Assembly: GCA_963457665.1 (NCBI GenBank)
Contig: OY735209.1
Coordinates: forward strand, 58,315,019-58,379,018
Length of the DNA: 64,000 nt
Reading direction: 5' to 3'
From: Thysanoteuthis rhombus
Lineage: Eukaryota > Mollusca > Cephalopoda > Oegopsida > Thysanoteuthidae
Numbering within the stretch: position 1 is the stretch's first letter; each line of letters begins with the position of its first letter. Position numbers and translations under genes: made by a program. Under the pieces are notes generated by a model. That model searched no databases. It worked only from the letters and a program-made list of their open reading frames with translations, and was not told the origin of the DNA. Below are positions 1 to 11,730 of this stretch, in pieces.

Positions 1-438
1 TCTCTACTCCAAGACACCAGAAAATACTGCAATCATGGCAGACTTCAACATACAGGTAAGACGAGGAAATGAAAATTCGGGTATAAAGTACAGAACGAGA
101 GAGGATAAGATCTTGTAAACTTTGCACCGGCTAATGTGTTCAAAATCATGAACTACTTCTTCAAAAGGTGACCTAATGTGAAATGGAATTGAAAAAGTCC
201 CAACCACAAAATGATGAACAAAATAGACTCCATCCTAATGCACAAAAGTGACACCAGAAAGGACATCCAAGTCCTAGATCAAGTCAAAGTAGGAAGCGAC
301 CACAGAATAGTAAGAGGTAAAATGCAAGTAAATACTTTCAAAGAAGAGAGGAAAATGTTCCACCCCAGACTGCAACCACTAAATATACCAAAAGAGCACA
401 CTCAACCCATCAAGCTCAGACTGAAAAACAGATTTTAA
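1..438 (+). pseudogene. RTE-A endonuclease C-terminal part (SDHR motif)
   Basis: The segment encodes the C-terminal half of the LINE's AP-endonuclease-like domain, which nicks target DNA to prime reverse transcription. The longest open piece (211-438, 75 codons) contains GSDHRIVR. Its SDHR is the conserved catalytic signature of this endonuclease family and lies at 295-306. Upstream, a different frame reads like ADFN (the GDFN signature with one change) near 36-47, so a frameshift separates the two signatures. The open piece ends in a stop at 436-438, with further broken linker sequence after it. Confidence 0.75.
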
Positions 439-899
439 ATTCTAACTGAACAAGAAAACTACGCCAACATCAACGAATCCAACAACAAAATGACAGCCTC
501 TATGATAGAAGTCACCTTGATATTTAAACCAATGAGCACACAAACCATCAACAAAATCTCAGATGAAACCAGGAATCTGATGGAAAAATGCAGAAACCTC
601 AAGTCACCGACAACAACAAGAAAGAAAATTTTAGTGACCGAACTAAACTAAATAATCAAGAAGAAACAAAGAGAAACCAGAAGATACATGACAGAAGTCA
701 TCGGATCAAATTTCGAAGAAGGTTGGGGTTTTAAAGCTTTAGACAAAGGCCTCAGTTCAGGACAGAAGCAAATAACCAGCATATTCAAGGAAAATGGAAA
801 CCTAACAACAGACAAATTGTCGAACGTGCTAAAGAATTTTACCAAAAACTCTATTTATCCAAACAAGGACTACAAAACAAAGAACAGGATACGCTAGAC

Positions 900-1760
900 G
901 TGAGTAATCAACTCACAGTTTCCCAGAAGTAACCCTGTGGGAGGTGAAACAAGCCATCAAACAAACAAACAAAAGAAAGGCCCCTGGACCAGACAACATC
1001 ACCATTGATCTACTCAAAAAGCCGGTAAGATCATCACTAAGAAACTAGCCATATTATTCAACTAATGCCTAAAACAAAGTCCCAGAAGACTGAAACTTAG
1101 CTATCATAATGCTTTTATATAAAAAGGGAACACAAAAGACCTCAGCAACTATTGACCTATAAGCCTAATCAACTGCATCTACAAACTTTTCACAAAAATT
1201 ATCACCAACTGGATCACTAAAACATCAGATGGAAACCAGCCATGGGAACAAGCTGGCTTTAGAAAAAGCTACTTGACCATAGACCATCCCCGTTTGATAA
1301 ATTAACTGAAAGAAAAAGCAGCAGAATACAAAATGCCATTTGGTGTAGCATTTATAGACTTCAAGAAGGCTTCCGAATCAGTGGGAATTCCCATGGTCAT
1401 TAAGGCTATCAATCTACAATGTGCAGACCCTGTACACGTCAGAGTACTGCAACATATATACAATCACAGCAACTCTCTTATCAGGATACATAAAGACTTA
1501 GAGGCAAAAGTAATGAAACAAGGTATTACTAGCTCACCCAAGCAGCCTGCCTCGAGATGATCTTCTGAAACATAAAGTGGGAGTATAGAGGGATCAAAAT
1601 AGACGGCAAATATCAGAGCAACCTCAGATTTGCAGACGACATTGCCCTTTTTGCAGAGAACCTACACGGCGCCCAACTAACGCTAGATGAACTAAACAAA
1701 GAAAGCAAGAAAGTTGGCCTACACATGAACTTGACCAAAATGAGAGTCATGTGTGACAAC
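900..1760 (+). pseudogene. RTE-A reverse transcriptase fragments with intact FADD box
   Basis: RT fingers and palm region. KAPGPDNITIDLL is readable at 977-1015 and the PWEQAGFRKSY region near 1240-1272. The open piece 1333-1560 begins at a methionine within RT motif A (VAFIDFKKASESV, which keeps the D of the usual VDFKKAFDSV). The catalytic motif C, read NLRFADDIALFAEN, spans 1620-1661 and retains both aspartates. Stops and frameshifts between these pieces, for example TAA in place of a codon near 1062, mean no functional polymerase could be made. The next piece (1782-1997) is the post-palm region. Confidence 0.8.
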
Positions 1761-1999
1761 CATGTTGAGAATTAGAACACAATGATCAAAATCGAAGATT
1801 CAAAACTGGAGAAAGTAGACCACTACATTTACCCAAGGACAACAAATCTCAATGAAATCCACACAAGAAGAAACCAATCTAAGATAGCAAGCTTTCGGCA
1901 AAGCAAGCTCAACCTTCAAAAACAAGACAATCCCATCAATCGTAAAAAGAAGAGTATGCAACCAATGCATCTTCCCGATAGTCACCTACACAGCTGAAA

Positions 2000-2420
2000 T
2001 ATGAAACCTAACCAAGAGACAGACCTGTAGACTGAGAATCATGCAATGTGCACATGAGAGAACCATGCTCAAACTCACATGGAAAGATCACAAGATAGCA
2101 CAGTATAACAGGGAGAAAACAGGACAGAGCAATCTATTAGAGGAACAACAGGAATTAGAGATATCATACAATCCACTAGAAAACTGAAAAAGCAATGGGG
2201 TGGTCGTGTTGCAAGAATGGCAAACAACTAATGGACATCACATCTAACAACATGGATCCCCAGTGATCACATGTGCAACCAAGGCTGGCAGAATACAAGA
2301 TGGAGAGATGAACTTGATAAATTCAGAAAATACTGGCTCCGTGACACCCATGATAGCGAAGTGTGGCAAATCCTGGGGAAGTTCTATGTCCAACGACAGA
2401 TGTTAAGAGACTGATGATGA
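2000..2420 (+). pseudogene. RTE-A C-terminal region and 3' end
   Basis: The C-terminal domain of RTE-A reads in pieces as MQCAHERTMLKLTWKDHKIAQY near 2040-2105 and later as RDELDKFRKYWLRDTHDSEVW near 2304-2365. Position 2391 onward (GACAGATGTTAAGAGACTGATGATGAT) marks the shared 3' terminus seen again at 11700, 36360, and in reverse orientation at 15950, 40480 and 43040. The short 3' UTR ending in a trinucleotide repeat is typical of RTE elements. Confidence 0.75.
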
Positions 2421-2429
2421 TAGCATTGA

Positions 2430-3735
2430 CAGAGGTATGCACTCTCAGAGTGCTTTCAAGTATTTCAGGTAAGCAGTGACACACATCAAATGGCAGCATT
2501 ATAGGGATGTACTTTATCTCATGAAAGTATGCATGAAACTGAAATACTTGACAAGCAAGAGCAATATTTTTAGAGAAAGGTGTTCAACTCACTAAAATTA
2601 GTTATACTTAGACGGAGGGAAAGAAAAATTGTATTGTGCCAGGAACAAACAAGTCTCCAGCTATTCTTGGATCTTAGCATTCCATTATCTAGTAACGTTA
2701 TGCTATAACTTTTCAATCACAGACAAAACTTTGCACGCAAGAGACACTAAGATCAGATGTTATGAAATTATTGGATAAATTTAATGGTTTCATTTTTAAT
2801 GATGAAATAAATCTTGAGACAGTGCATGTTGATTTCTATTATTGTATCAAGTTGGTGCAGAGCGATAACACTTACCCTCAAAAAGAATTTGATTATAGAA
2901 CTGAATCTGAATTTTAATCGAGACTTCCTGTGTTCACTTCAACAGTAATGCTCTTGGGAAAGGCATGAATCCACTTATCTCTTCATTCTGTCCAATTGTC
3001 AGATATCTTGACAAAATATCTTGCCACTCACTAGCCGACACAATCGTTGACAGAAAAATGTTTTGAATGTTTTATATTCAATTTGACAGATAGAAAAGGT
3101 CATGTTTAAATCATATTCTTTCTTTGTTCATAAATTAAATTTTCCTGGAGTTTCTTCAACTCATTTCACATATAAAAAATCCATATGCAATAATCAAAAA
3201 TTTTTAACAGAAAGACTGCTTTTACATACTACTGCTACTTACAGTACATGACATATCTGATAAAGACGGCAAAATATTTCAACATCATTTAATTTCTAAT
3301 TATTAGTCAACATTAAAAGTGTAGATTAAGTTATAAGGAGATATTTAGAGTCAGATAAATAATTAAATTAATTAAATCCCACTCTGTTTATGACATTACC
3401 TATCGCTATTTAGGTTTCATTTTTTTTATCATATTATTTTTATGCTTTTTAATGTTTTTTACGCTTTTTTATATATAAAAAGCCTGATTTTTAATTATGT
3501 TTTTTTCTTTTCAAATTGAATTTTCTCAAAGCGTTTTAACTAATTTTACAAAGACTTTTTAAAAAGCCAAGTACAATAATTGAAAATTTGGAAGACAGTC
3601 CTTCACAATTTGCTGTTCAGATGATTTTTTTGTAATTGACAAACACAGTCTCGAAACCTTCACTCATCTTAGCAGCCTGAAAAAAAAAACTAAAGAGATC
3701 TTTGTGCATTCAAATAAAAAAATATTTGTGCATAC
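2430..3735. other. AT-rich stretch, no gene seen; weak S6 SINE piece
   Basis: There is no convincing coding region. Around 2925-2990 a short piece (TGCTCTTGGGAAAGGCATGAATCCACTTATC) resembles the body of the tRNA-like element at 36460-36700 and is probably a decayed relative. The remainder is AT-rich with T-runs near 3420-3510 and nothing else I can name. Confidence 0.45.
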
Positions 3736-3827
3736 AATTATTTACAAAAAGAAATAGAAGAAAAATTAAATTTGTTTATTCGAAAAAAAAAAAAGTTTAA
3801 CACAAAACAAATACTTATATATATTTG

Positions 3828-4062
<235 letters not shown>

Positions 4063-4545
4063 CAATAAAGATGACAAATATTTTTTTTCCTCTTTGTTTC
4101 CAACATCATGTTTCATGGACTCCCAGACAAAGGCTGCAAATTTGTGCACTGCCGTAACTTGACCCTAGGATGAATACAGGATAAGTGGTTTTGACCTCTG
4201 GTGACTTCTATGGGTCAATTTATGGTCAGGTCAATTGTGGCATTTTCAAGAGAAATTCTTTAGTTCAACAGTGTTTGCTAAAAACAAAATATTGAATAGC
4301 ATTGAGACATTTTTACAATAAACACCAGAAGTATATTTTGGTAGAGAGATAGATTTAAAAAATTTTTCATGATTATTTCTTGAAAAAGTATATTCAAATA
4401 ATTCTGAATCCCCAAACCCCCCAAAAATCTTCTGGTGACCAACTGGAAGAGTCCTTACTTTGTGAAGCTCTGTGCTAAAATTGACTACATGACCTTTCGA
4501 TATTGATTACTTTTTTTTCCTCAGGAAATGCTGGGTACCACATTA

Positions 4546-4546
<1 letters not shown>

Positions 4547-4586
<40 letters not shown>
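4547..4586. repeat. (TA)n tract at the 5' side of SINE S1
   Basis: A pure TA run that abuts the start of the S1 copy at 4587. The same arrangement is seen at 56635-56657. Confidence 0.9.
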
Positions 4587-4590
<4 letters not shown>

Positions 4591-4831
4591 GCTCTTCAAA
4601 CATGGAATGTAGCACTCTGGTGGATGGGGAATATATGCGTAAATAAACATATCACTTTAATTCAACCTTACTGACCATCCAGTTCCGTGGAGTAGAGGGA
4701 GGATACCAGCTTCTGGGTCTGAATCTAAGGTTTTAATCCTACCTCATGGTACTGGATGGGATAATAGATAGTCTATAGCCACACTGAAGAGTTGTAATAT
4801 AACAAAACAGCTGTCTGTAGATGACACAATA

Positions 4832-4840
<9 letters not shown>
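4587..4840 (+). mobile_element. SINE family S1, tRNA-derived
   Basis: The element starts with a leader of about 85 bp (AATGCTCTTCAAACATGG onward) shared with the copies at 50557, 56658 and 61665. A tRNA-like head follows, with an A-box-like GTGGAGTAGAGG near 4687 and a decayed B box (AAGGTTTTAATCC) near 4726-4738. The body (ATAGTCTATAGCCACACTGAAGAG then ACAACAAAACAGCTGTCTG) ends in GACACAATAATA and runs directly into a second TA array. Compared with the 56658 copy the head is more diverged. It could instead be a SINE-headed composite, but the tRNA-like boxes make SINE the best call. Confidence 0.75.

Positions 4841-4898
<58 letters not shown>
4841..4898. repeat. (TA)n tail of the S1 SINE
   Basis: A TA array immediately 3' of the S1 body after GACACAATAATACATACA. 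All S1 copies in the window end in TA-rich sequence, so the array looks like an expanded SINE tail. Confidence 0.9.
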
Positions 4899-4900
<2 letters not shown>

Positions 4901-5634
4901 CACCAACATATGGAAATTTAACTCAAGTTTTGCATTTAGAGTTATTGACAAAAATGATATAAAAAGGAAAATATAATTTTTAGATATTTCTGCTTTGGCT
5001 GTGAGCAATATTGAATAATATGCAAAAGTGGATCAAACTGCTGTAGCTTCTCTCATTTTCTTCCACCAATGAGAAGGAAAAAATGAAGGAAATAAAACCA
5101 GCGAAAAACCACCTTATAAATAAACAGCTCAGTAATTAAAAAAAAAGAAAGACATACTGGTTTCATTACTATGTGTCAATGCATTCGGTGTCTTTTGATT
5201 GAGCAAGAATGTCCCAGAATCAACCGTGTTAACACACACGCAGACATGCATAGGGAAGAAAGAAAATGGCAAGATTGTTAAACAAAATCCTGGATCACTT
5301 ATTCCGTGTTCGTCCAAAGATCCCAGAATAAAAGGAAGTGACTAGATGCATAAATGAAGATGGATGCTCTTCTGATTTTGAACTCACCTCTTTAGAACTG
5401 AACATTTAACTGCCTCAGTTCACTTGATTTCTCTGGAAAAGGATATAAAAAATATTATGTCTAATGAAAAAAAGGATGAAGATTCAACTCCCCAGATGAT
5501 ATATAAAGTGAACAGAAATAAGCTGAGCTGGAGTAATTCTCTCTACAATGAGTGTACAGTTCAAATATCCTTTATACCAAATTCATCCAACATTGAAATG
5601 TGTGTATAATTGAATGAATGCCCTTCATTTTATC

Positions 5635-5935
5635 TCTACAGACAATGGGGCACATGCCTGGGCAGTCATCATAATCTTCCTCGTAGCCTTGTTGATATAA
5701 TCCAGAGGAGAGCACAGAGCAATATATCTGGCACCAGCTTGGCTGCAGGAGGCGCCAGAGGGATGTTGAATTGGGCTGCAAAAGGGGCTCCCCTCCCGTG
5801 TTTGTCTGTAAGAGTTGTCCCTCCCTTATACTGGTTTCTTTCCCAAGGCCAGAGAGCCCAATCTGCCCCGCTGTTTTACCCATAGCTGTGGAGAAAGAAT
5901 GGATGCACATCTTTCCTGAAGGCAATAGTTCAAAG
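5635..5935. other. GC-richer island with open frames on both strands, unidentified
   Basis: This stretch is visibly richer in G and C than its surroundings and is open on both strands (+ 5610-5885, - 5572-5952). The + strand begins just after TATCTCTACAG, which resembles a splice acceptor. The minus-strand frame contains GYEEDYDDCPGMCPIVCR. I recognise neither product. It could be a host exon, a domesticated fragment, or part of a GC-rich repeat. No matching donor was found at the right edge. No other copy occurs in the window. Confidence 0.3.
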
Positions 5936-6327
5936 TGAAGAGTGAACAGCATAGACTAAAGTTTGAACTTGGGTCGCTGATTCCATTGTATGATGACTGA
6001 TAATATATATAGAAGATCTTTCAAAGAATTTATTCCTGTTGAGAGTCTGAAGTTGCCGATCCTTATCTATGTTCTATATAATGTCACGCTCTGGTGAGAA
6101 AATTGAAAAGATGACTATAGATAGGACAAGGTGCAAGGAAAGTTGAATCCAATCGTTTCTTGTGGGCATAAGCTTGAAAATTATATAACAGAACTGATTT
6201 TAGCTTACCAATTCTATTTTTCGAGTCATTACCAAAAATTACCAAAGGAGATAATACAAAAAATTAATATTTATGTCGTAAAAAATGCTTTTTCAACAGA
6301 TTTATTGATGTACTTGGTGTGAGTGTG

Positions 6328-6335
<8 letters not shown>

Positions 6336-6391
<56 letters not shown>
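6336..6391. repeat. (TA)n microsatellite beside SINE S2
   Basis: A pure TA run that ends at GTTATTAAGAAATGG, which is the reverse complement of the S2 3' end. The array therefore sits where an S2 tail would be. Confidence 0.9.
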
Positions 6392-6392
<1 letters not shown>

Positions 6393-6395
<3 letters not shown>

Positions 6396-6580
6396 ATTAA
6401 GAAATGGATATATGATCTGACAGAATGATTATGAATTCTGGCAGCAGCCCCATTTTCTTCAATTGTTTATTCTATTTACATTGTTTAGGACAAATAGAAT
6501 ATTCACAGTGTGATAATGGGTCATCATTTCAAATAAAAGTTTTTATATGATATGATGCAATTTATTATCATATAATGGGT
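6393..6580. mobile_element. SINE S2 inverted pair (head-to-head, heads truncated)
   Basis: Positions 6393-6435 are the S2 3' end in reverse orientation (TTATTAAGAAATGGATATAT). From 6438 a second S2 segment runs forward (GCAGCAGCCCCATTTTCTTC, then ATATTCACAGTGTGATAATG, then ATCATTTCAAATAAAAG), ending near 6580. Neither copy retains the tRNA-like head seen at 53990-54165. The same inverted layout recurs at 28733, 38895 and 54876. Confidence 0.65.
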
Positions 6581-6589
6581 GAACATATG

Positions 6590-7235
6590 GTAGATGTATA
6601 GATAAGAGTGAGTGTGAAAGATAATTTTATTTCATTTTTATGTATATTTACAAATCATTTTAACTATTTGGTTATCCTCAGAGGGAGAAAGGGCAAATGA
6701 ACAGTTTGGCCAAGATGAATCCTATTTCAACTATTTTTGTCCGTCTCTCTTCAGAAGACTTTTCATTTTCAATTTGTCCGTGGAGCTCCCACCAATTCTT
6801 TTTTCATCAGCTGCGCCTCTCCTAATTCATCTCTCTGTCCCCTTTCAGAGTATTGGGGTTTCTCAAAAGGTCATCATGGAGTTACTTGGTGTTGATATAT
6901 GGGGGTGGACGGATAAATATTCCTTTTTAGTCTATATTTGAAAGTTTGAAGGTTTTTAAGTTTATATAAATATGTAGTTCACGAAATGGTTTCATCTTCA
7001 CATATTGTCAGCAGTGAGATTTTCTTTTGTCATTTTGATGGAGAAATGTGTCTTATATGATTTCATGCATATAAAGTATAATCTTATGAATATATATGAA
7101 TGAATAAATGTATATACATATATACTTATATACATATAAACATGCAGGTACCACAATAAATCCATAACATAATGATAAGAAAGGCATTTATTTTATGCAA
7201 CGGATGATTATATAATGAAATTTGATCCACTTTTA
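6590..7235. other. No gene seen
   Basis: Mixed AT-rich sequence with no open frame of note and no match to any other repeat in the window. A short ATATAC-type low-complexity zone lies at 7085-7140. Confidence 0.5.
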
Positions 7236-7680
7236 GAAACCTTCAACAAAAACTGTCCGCAGAAATTGTCAACATGGGTTTATTTTCAGTTTCAAGTTGG
7301 TGTGGCTGGCTGGTTGGACGGCTGGTTGACTGGCTGGCTCGCTGGCTGGCCATGAATGTATCATGCGTTAAAAAAATTTCAACATTGATTCCTTAATACA
7401 TCTAGGAAAATGGCTTTTCTTGTTTTTTTAAAAATCCCCTTTTCCCGAAATTGTTCATAGTCAGAGTTCAATTCACAATGTAATTTCATGCTTAAATTGG
7501 TCCCTTAGTTCATGTCCGGCAGCTATTTTATTTTTAATTGGACTTTTTTAGCTATCCTTACCCAAGGAAAGGTGAGAGAAGCAACTTATTCATCAATCAT
7601 CCCTCTTTTGAATTTTTTTCCATTGATCACCCCCAACATATCATGATGGTTTCTATTGAGTGACTGAACAGACCAGTCAT
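7235..7680 (-). repeat. Dispersed repeat family R, about 450 bp
   Basis: One of nine copies in the window. On the minus strand it begins with CACTCAATAGAAACC and passes through GGGGGTGATCAATG, GTTGCTTCTCTCACC, a GGACATGAACTAAGGG-like block and a C-rich patch. It ends with TTGACAATTTCTGCGG-type sequence. A GGCT-rich microsatellite at 7308-7350 occupies the slot filled by GTAT repeats in the copies at 22935 and 55650. I see no ORF, tRNA-like promoter or clear terminal inverted repeat, so the class is unknown. Confidence 0.75.
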
Positions 7681-7699
7681 CTTTTTCCATTAAAATAAA

Positions 7700-8090
7700 T
7701 AAATAAGGTTGTCTGGTGAATGGAAAGATATATCAGATTTGAATATAAACTGAGATTGATTTAAGAAACTATTTTCTTGCATTTTCTAATAACTCGGGAA
7801 ATCTTTGTCTTGGAGCCAAGAAGAATGGATTAGCTTATCATCGAGAGATCAATCCTGTCTGAAAGCACTATACTTCAACTCCTATAATCCTGAAATCTGT
7901 TCACCATCCATCATTTCTCCTCGGGTAGTGAAAACCATGAATTAATTCCATATATTTTTGTTTTCTTTCTTAATTCTTTGCAAGATTCTAATCTTTTCTA
8001 TCATAACCTATGCAGAAATTCATCAGGTAACTTAGTTGAATATTAAGGTAAGCATACATCATAGAAACAGGTATTACCATTTTCACAAAT
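7700..8090. other. No gene seen
   Basis: Anonymous AT-rich sequence between an R copy and an RTE-A copy. It has no recognisable repeat or open frame. Confidence 0.5.
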
Positions 8091-8094
8091 GTAT

Positions 8095-9470
8095 TAACGC
8101 AGAAATCTTAAACCACTGACAGCAACAAAAGAGAAGATTGAAGCAACCAAACTGAATAAAACCATTTCAACAGAAATGAAAAGAAGATAAAAGAAGCTAC
8201 ATGACAACCGTCATTGTATCAATTCTTGAAAAAGGTAGGGGTTTCAAAGTTATAGATAAAACTCTCAATACAGGAAGAAAAAAAACCCATTATACTTAAA
8301 GACAATGGAGACTTAACAATGGGCTGGGATTCGATTATCAGATGCCCAAGAATCATACAAAAGCCTGTATTCCTGCAAATAAGGGACACAGAAAAATGAG
8401 CAAAATATACAAGTCAGGAACAGCCAGTTTGAAGATTTCCCAGAAGTTACTCTGTTGGAAGTGAAGTAAGCGATTAAACAAATAAAAATAGGAAGGCCCC
8501 AGGACCAGATAATATCACCATCAACCTAATCGAAAAAGATGGTAAAGTCATCACAAGAAACCTATTCAACCTATGCCTCAAATAAAGCAAAGTCACAGGT
8601 AATTGGAACACTGCAATCATAATGCTGTTATATGAAAAAGGGAACCCAAAAGATCTCAATAATTACAGGCCAATAAGCCTACTCTACTGTACCCACAAAC
8701 TTTTTACCAAAGTGATCACCAATCAAATCTCCAAAGCACTAATTGAAAACCAGCCAAGATAGCAATCTAACTTTAGAGGAAGCTACTGAACCATTAACCA
8801 TCCTGTAAATCAACTAAAAGTGAAAATAACAGATTATAAAATGCCACTTGCCGTAGTATTTGTTGACTTGAAAGAGGCCAAAGCTATTGATACAATCATT
8901 CAATGGGGCATAGACCCTGTATATGTCAGCGTATATGTACCAACAAAACAGGCTACATAAAGGTTTGAACCCCTCCCAGCTCAAAAAAGGAAAGAAATGG
9001 TGATACCAGCTCACCCAAACAGAATCACCCTGATCCTAAAAAGAAGGGTATGCAGCCAAGGCATCCTCCTGATTGTCATGAATAGAGTTGAAACAGGTTG
9101 ACCCTCAAACTGAGAACATGCAATGTGTACTTTAGAGAATCATTCTCAACATAACATGCAAAGAACACAGGACAGAACAATCTATTAGAGGAACAACAGG
9201 AATTCGAGATATCATCTAATCCATTAGAAAACTCAAGTGGCAAATGGCTGGTCCTGTTACAAGAATGGCAGACAACCGATGGACATCAAGACTCACAGCG
9301 TGGATCCCCAAAAATCACATGCAAAATCATGACTGAAAAAATATAAGATTGCGTGATGAACTAAACAAGTCGAGAAAGTATTGGTTCTGCAACGCTCGTG
9401 ATAAAGAGGTCTGGTGAATCTTGGGGAAGATCTGTGTCCAACTGCAGACGGTAAAAGGCTGATGATTATA
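8095..9470 (+). mobile_element. RTE-A LINE copy, 5'-truncated, internally deleted
   Basis: The copy starts in the linker before RT (compare 593 onward in the first copy) and ends near GGTAAAAGGCTGATGATTATAATGATTG at 9447-9477. Readable pieces are RKAPGPDNITINL near 8490-8528, DLNNYRPISLLYCTHKLFTK near 8652-8712, VVFVDLKEA near 8855 (motif A with an intact D) and an ARMADNRWTSRLTAW piece near 9260-9303. The FADD region is missing because a deletion of several hundred bases joins upstream RT to the C-terminal part near 9025. Stops are frequent. Confidence 0.8.
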
Positions 9471-9549
9471 ATGATTGATATAGGCATGTACAGAAGAACA
9501 CATTTTTCTTGGTGGGACTTTCTTTTTAAGTGTGGGTGGGCTTATCAAG

Positions 9550-9990
9550 AACCATCAACCAAAACTCAACATCAACACTGGTTTCTTCCACTTTTGGGTT
9601 TGTCTGGCTGGCTGACAATGTATGTGTATATCACATGTACAGGTCACACCAATGGAGCTAGGGGGCTGAAAATTCCAACAATTACTCTTTTTTATATCTA
9701 GAAATAAACACTTTTTTGTATTTTGAAAATTTCCCCCCCAAAAAGTTTTTAGTGGAGGGTCCTATTCACAGTGTGAGTTTATGCTAGATTGGTCCCTTTG
9801 TTTGTGTCCGGTAGTATTCATGTTTTTTAAAAATTCAGACTTTTTTTAATGATCACCACCCAGCAAAAGGCAAGATATTATTTATTAATTATATTTTTTC
9901 TGATTTTTTAATTGATCATCCCCAATACAGTATACTACCAAAAGATGATGCCCATGTAATGGTTAGCATTGAGTGACCAACTAAACATGT
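9550..9990 (-). repeat. Dispersed repeat family R copy
   Basis: Same orientation as the copy at 7235. It lies directly after the RTE-A 3' end. Shared blocks include CCAATGGAGCTAGGGGGCTG near 9650, CCCCCCAAAAAGTTTTTAGTGG near 9733, TTTGTGTCCGGTAG near 9800, and the end AGCATTGAGTGACCAACTAAAC near 9964. No coding content. Confidence 0.75.
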
Positions 9991-10019
9991 TGACTTATCA
10001 ACATAGGCAAGTTATTGTA

Positions 10020-10720
10020 ATAGGAAGAAGAAGAATGAAAAAGAGGAAAGGGGAAGAAATAGAAAATGGGGTAATGAGGAGGAGAGTGACAAGATGAGGA
10101 AGGCTGGGGGGGGGGAAGTTTAGAAGGAAAAGAAGAAGTTAGAAAGATAGGTGGAGAGTAGAATGAAAGATCGAGACGAAGAAAAAGGAAGAGGAGGAAG
10201 AAATGAAGGAGAAGTACTGGAACCTGAGAAGGAGAGAAAGAAATAGGGTTGGAGGGAAATAGGAAGAGGAAAAAAAGGGAGTAAAGATGGAGAGGTAAAA
10301 AAGAGGATCATGAAAAACAAGGAGTGAAAATAGAAGGAGAAGGAGGAGGCGAGCTGGAAGAGTTGAGATGAAATATGAGGAAAAGAAGAAAGGTAGAACT
10401 GAAGTTGAAAGACATAGAAGAAAAGTGAGGAAGCAAAAGGAGTGAGAGAGAAAAAAAGGAAGAAAGATAATGAATGGAATAGGGAAATGTAGAGAGAGAA
10501 AAAGTAAGAGGAGAGTAGAATGAAGAGGAGAAAAAAAGTAAGAAGAGAGAAAAAATAAAAAAAGAGAGGTATTGTAATCAGGAAGGAGAGGAGAAAGATA
10601 GTAAGGAAATGATGCGGAAAAGAGTGAGAGGGGGAAAGCTAATATAAACAAAGGAGTAAAGGAGTGAAAGACAAAGAGAAGAAGGGGTAGGAAAAAGGGA
10701 GGAGAAACGAAAAACATTGT
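10020..10720 (+). repeat. Purine-rich strand, about 700 bp
   Basis: The + strand is almost entirely A and G (GAAGAAGAAG, GGAGAG and AAAGAGAG patterns) with scattered pyrimidines. Long S/F/L/P-rich frames on the minus strand are shadows of this composition. It looks like a very degenerate GA-type microsatellite and ends near AAAAACATTGTCC. Confidence 0.9.
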
Positions 10721-10911
10721 CCAAAATGCAAAATAATTCATTAGCAAATGAAAAAGTTATTAATATATACATATGGCGTGAATACATTAGTGATAAACAC
10801 TGTATAGTCAGCTAACTTTCTTTCTTTCTTTCATTCTTTCTCGCTCTCCATTTTATCTTTCTTCCTTGAAATTTCTATTTCTTCATCTCAAGATTGATTT
10901 TTGAATAACGA

Positions 10912-11730
10912 TAGACCCTGGACCAGATAATATCACCATTAATCTACTCAAAAAAGCTGGTAAGATCGTCAATAAATTAGTAGCTATTCTATTCGACATG
11001 TCTAAAACAGAGCAAAGTCCCAGAAGACTGGAACACAGCAATCATTAATGCTTTTACATAAAAAAAGGAAACTGAAAAACCTCAACTACTACAGACCTAT
11101 AAGCCATCTCATCTGCATCTACAAACTTTTCACAAAAATCATCACCAAAAGAATCATTGGAAAACCAGATGGAAACCAACCATGGGAACAAGCTGGCTTT
11201 AGAAAAAGCTACTCGACCATGGACAATCCCTATTTAATAAATCAACTGAAAGAAAAATGCCACTTGCTGTAGCATTTAAAGAATTCAAGAAGTCAGAGAT
11301 ATGTTAGAGTACTGCAATATATATACAGTCAAAGCAGCTCATTTATCAGACTATATAAAGACTCAGAGCCCTTTCAGCTCCAAAAAGGAGGATGGCAAGT
11401 CTCTTGCGGGGTAAGCTCAATCTTCAAAAACAAGAAGATCCAATCGATCCTAAAAAGAAGAGTATATAACCAATGCATCCTCCCGATAGTCACTTATGGA
11501 CCTGAAAGATGGAACCTTACCAAGAGACAGACCTCCAAACAGAGAAGCATGTAACATTCGCATGAGAGAATCATGCTCAACCAAGGCTGGCAGAATACAA
11601 GATGGAGAGATGAACTAGACATATTCAGAAAGTACTGGCTCTGCAACACCCAAAATAGAGAAGTGTGGCGAACTCTGGGGAAGGTTTGTATCCAACAATG
11701 GACAATCAAAGACTGATGATGATGATGTAA
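10912..11730 (+). mobile_element. RTE-A LINE copy, 5'-truncated with internal deletions
   Basis: It starts at PGPDNITINLL (10916-10948), within the RT fingers. The open piece 11048-11272 reads NLNYYRPISHLICIYKLFTK, then QPWEQAGFRKSYSTMDN, a clean match to the RT region between fingers and motif A. After 11272 the copy is heavily deleted: motif A is reduced to VAFKEFKK and the FADD region is gone. C-terminal pieces resume near 11400. The copy ends in GACTGATGATGATGATG at 11712-11728. Confidence 0.8.

Larger units (their letters stand above)
1..2420 (+). mobile_element. RTE-type LINE (RTE-A), long decayed copy, 5' end outside window
   Basis: This is a non-LTR retrotransposon of the RTE class, whose single long ORF encodes an APE-type endonuclease followed by reverse transcriptase. 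The copy enters the window already inside the endonuclease and runs through the RT fingers, palm and C-terminal region to a terminal run of TGATGATGAT at about 2413. Reading shifts among all three + frames with many stops, so it is a dead copy. Pieces recognisable in order are the endonuclease SDHR motif (295-306), the RT fingers motif KAPGPDNI (977-1000), the PISLINCIYKLFTKIIT region near 1150-1200, FIDFKKA (motif A, near 1353) and FADD (1629-1640). The clade call rests on remembered family patterns, so the class is firmer than the subfamily. Confidence 0.85.

Noticed and set aside
10120-10747. A 202-codon minus-strand frame rich in F, S and L
   Set aside because: It is the complement of a purine-rich tract with no domain or motif; similar frames at 18103-18515, 18943-19784 and 27374-27664 have the same cause.
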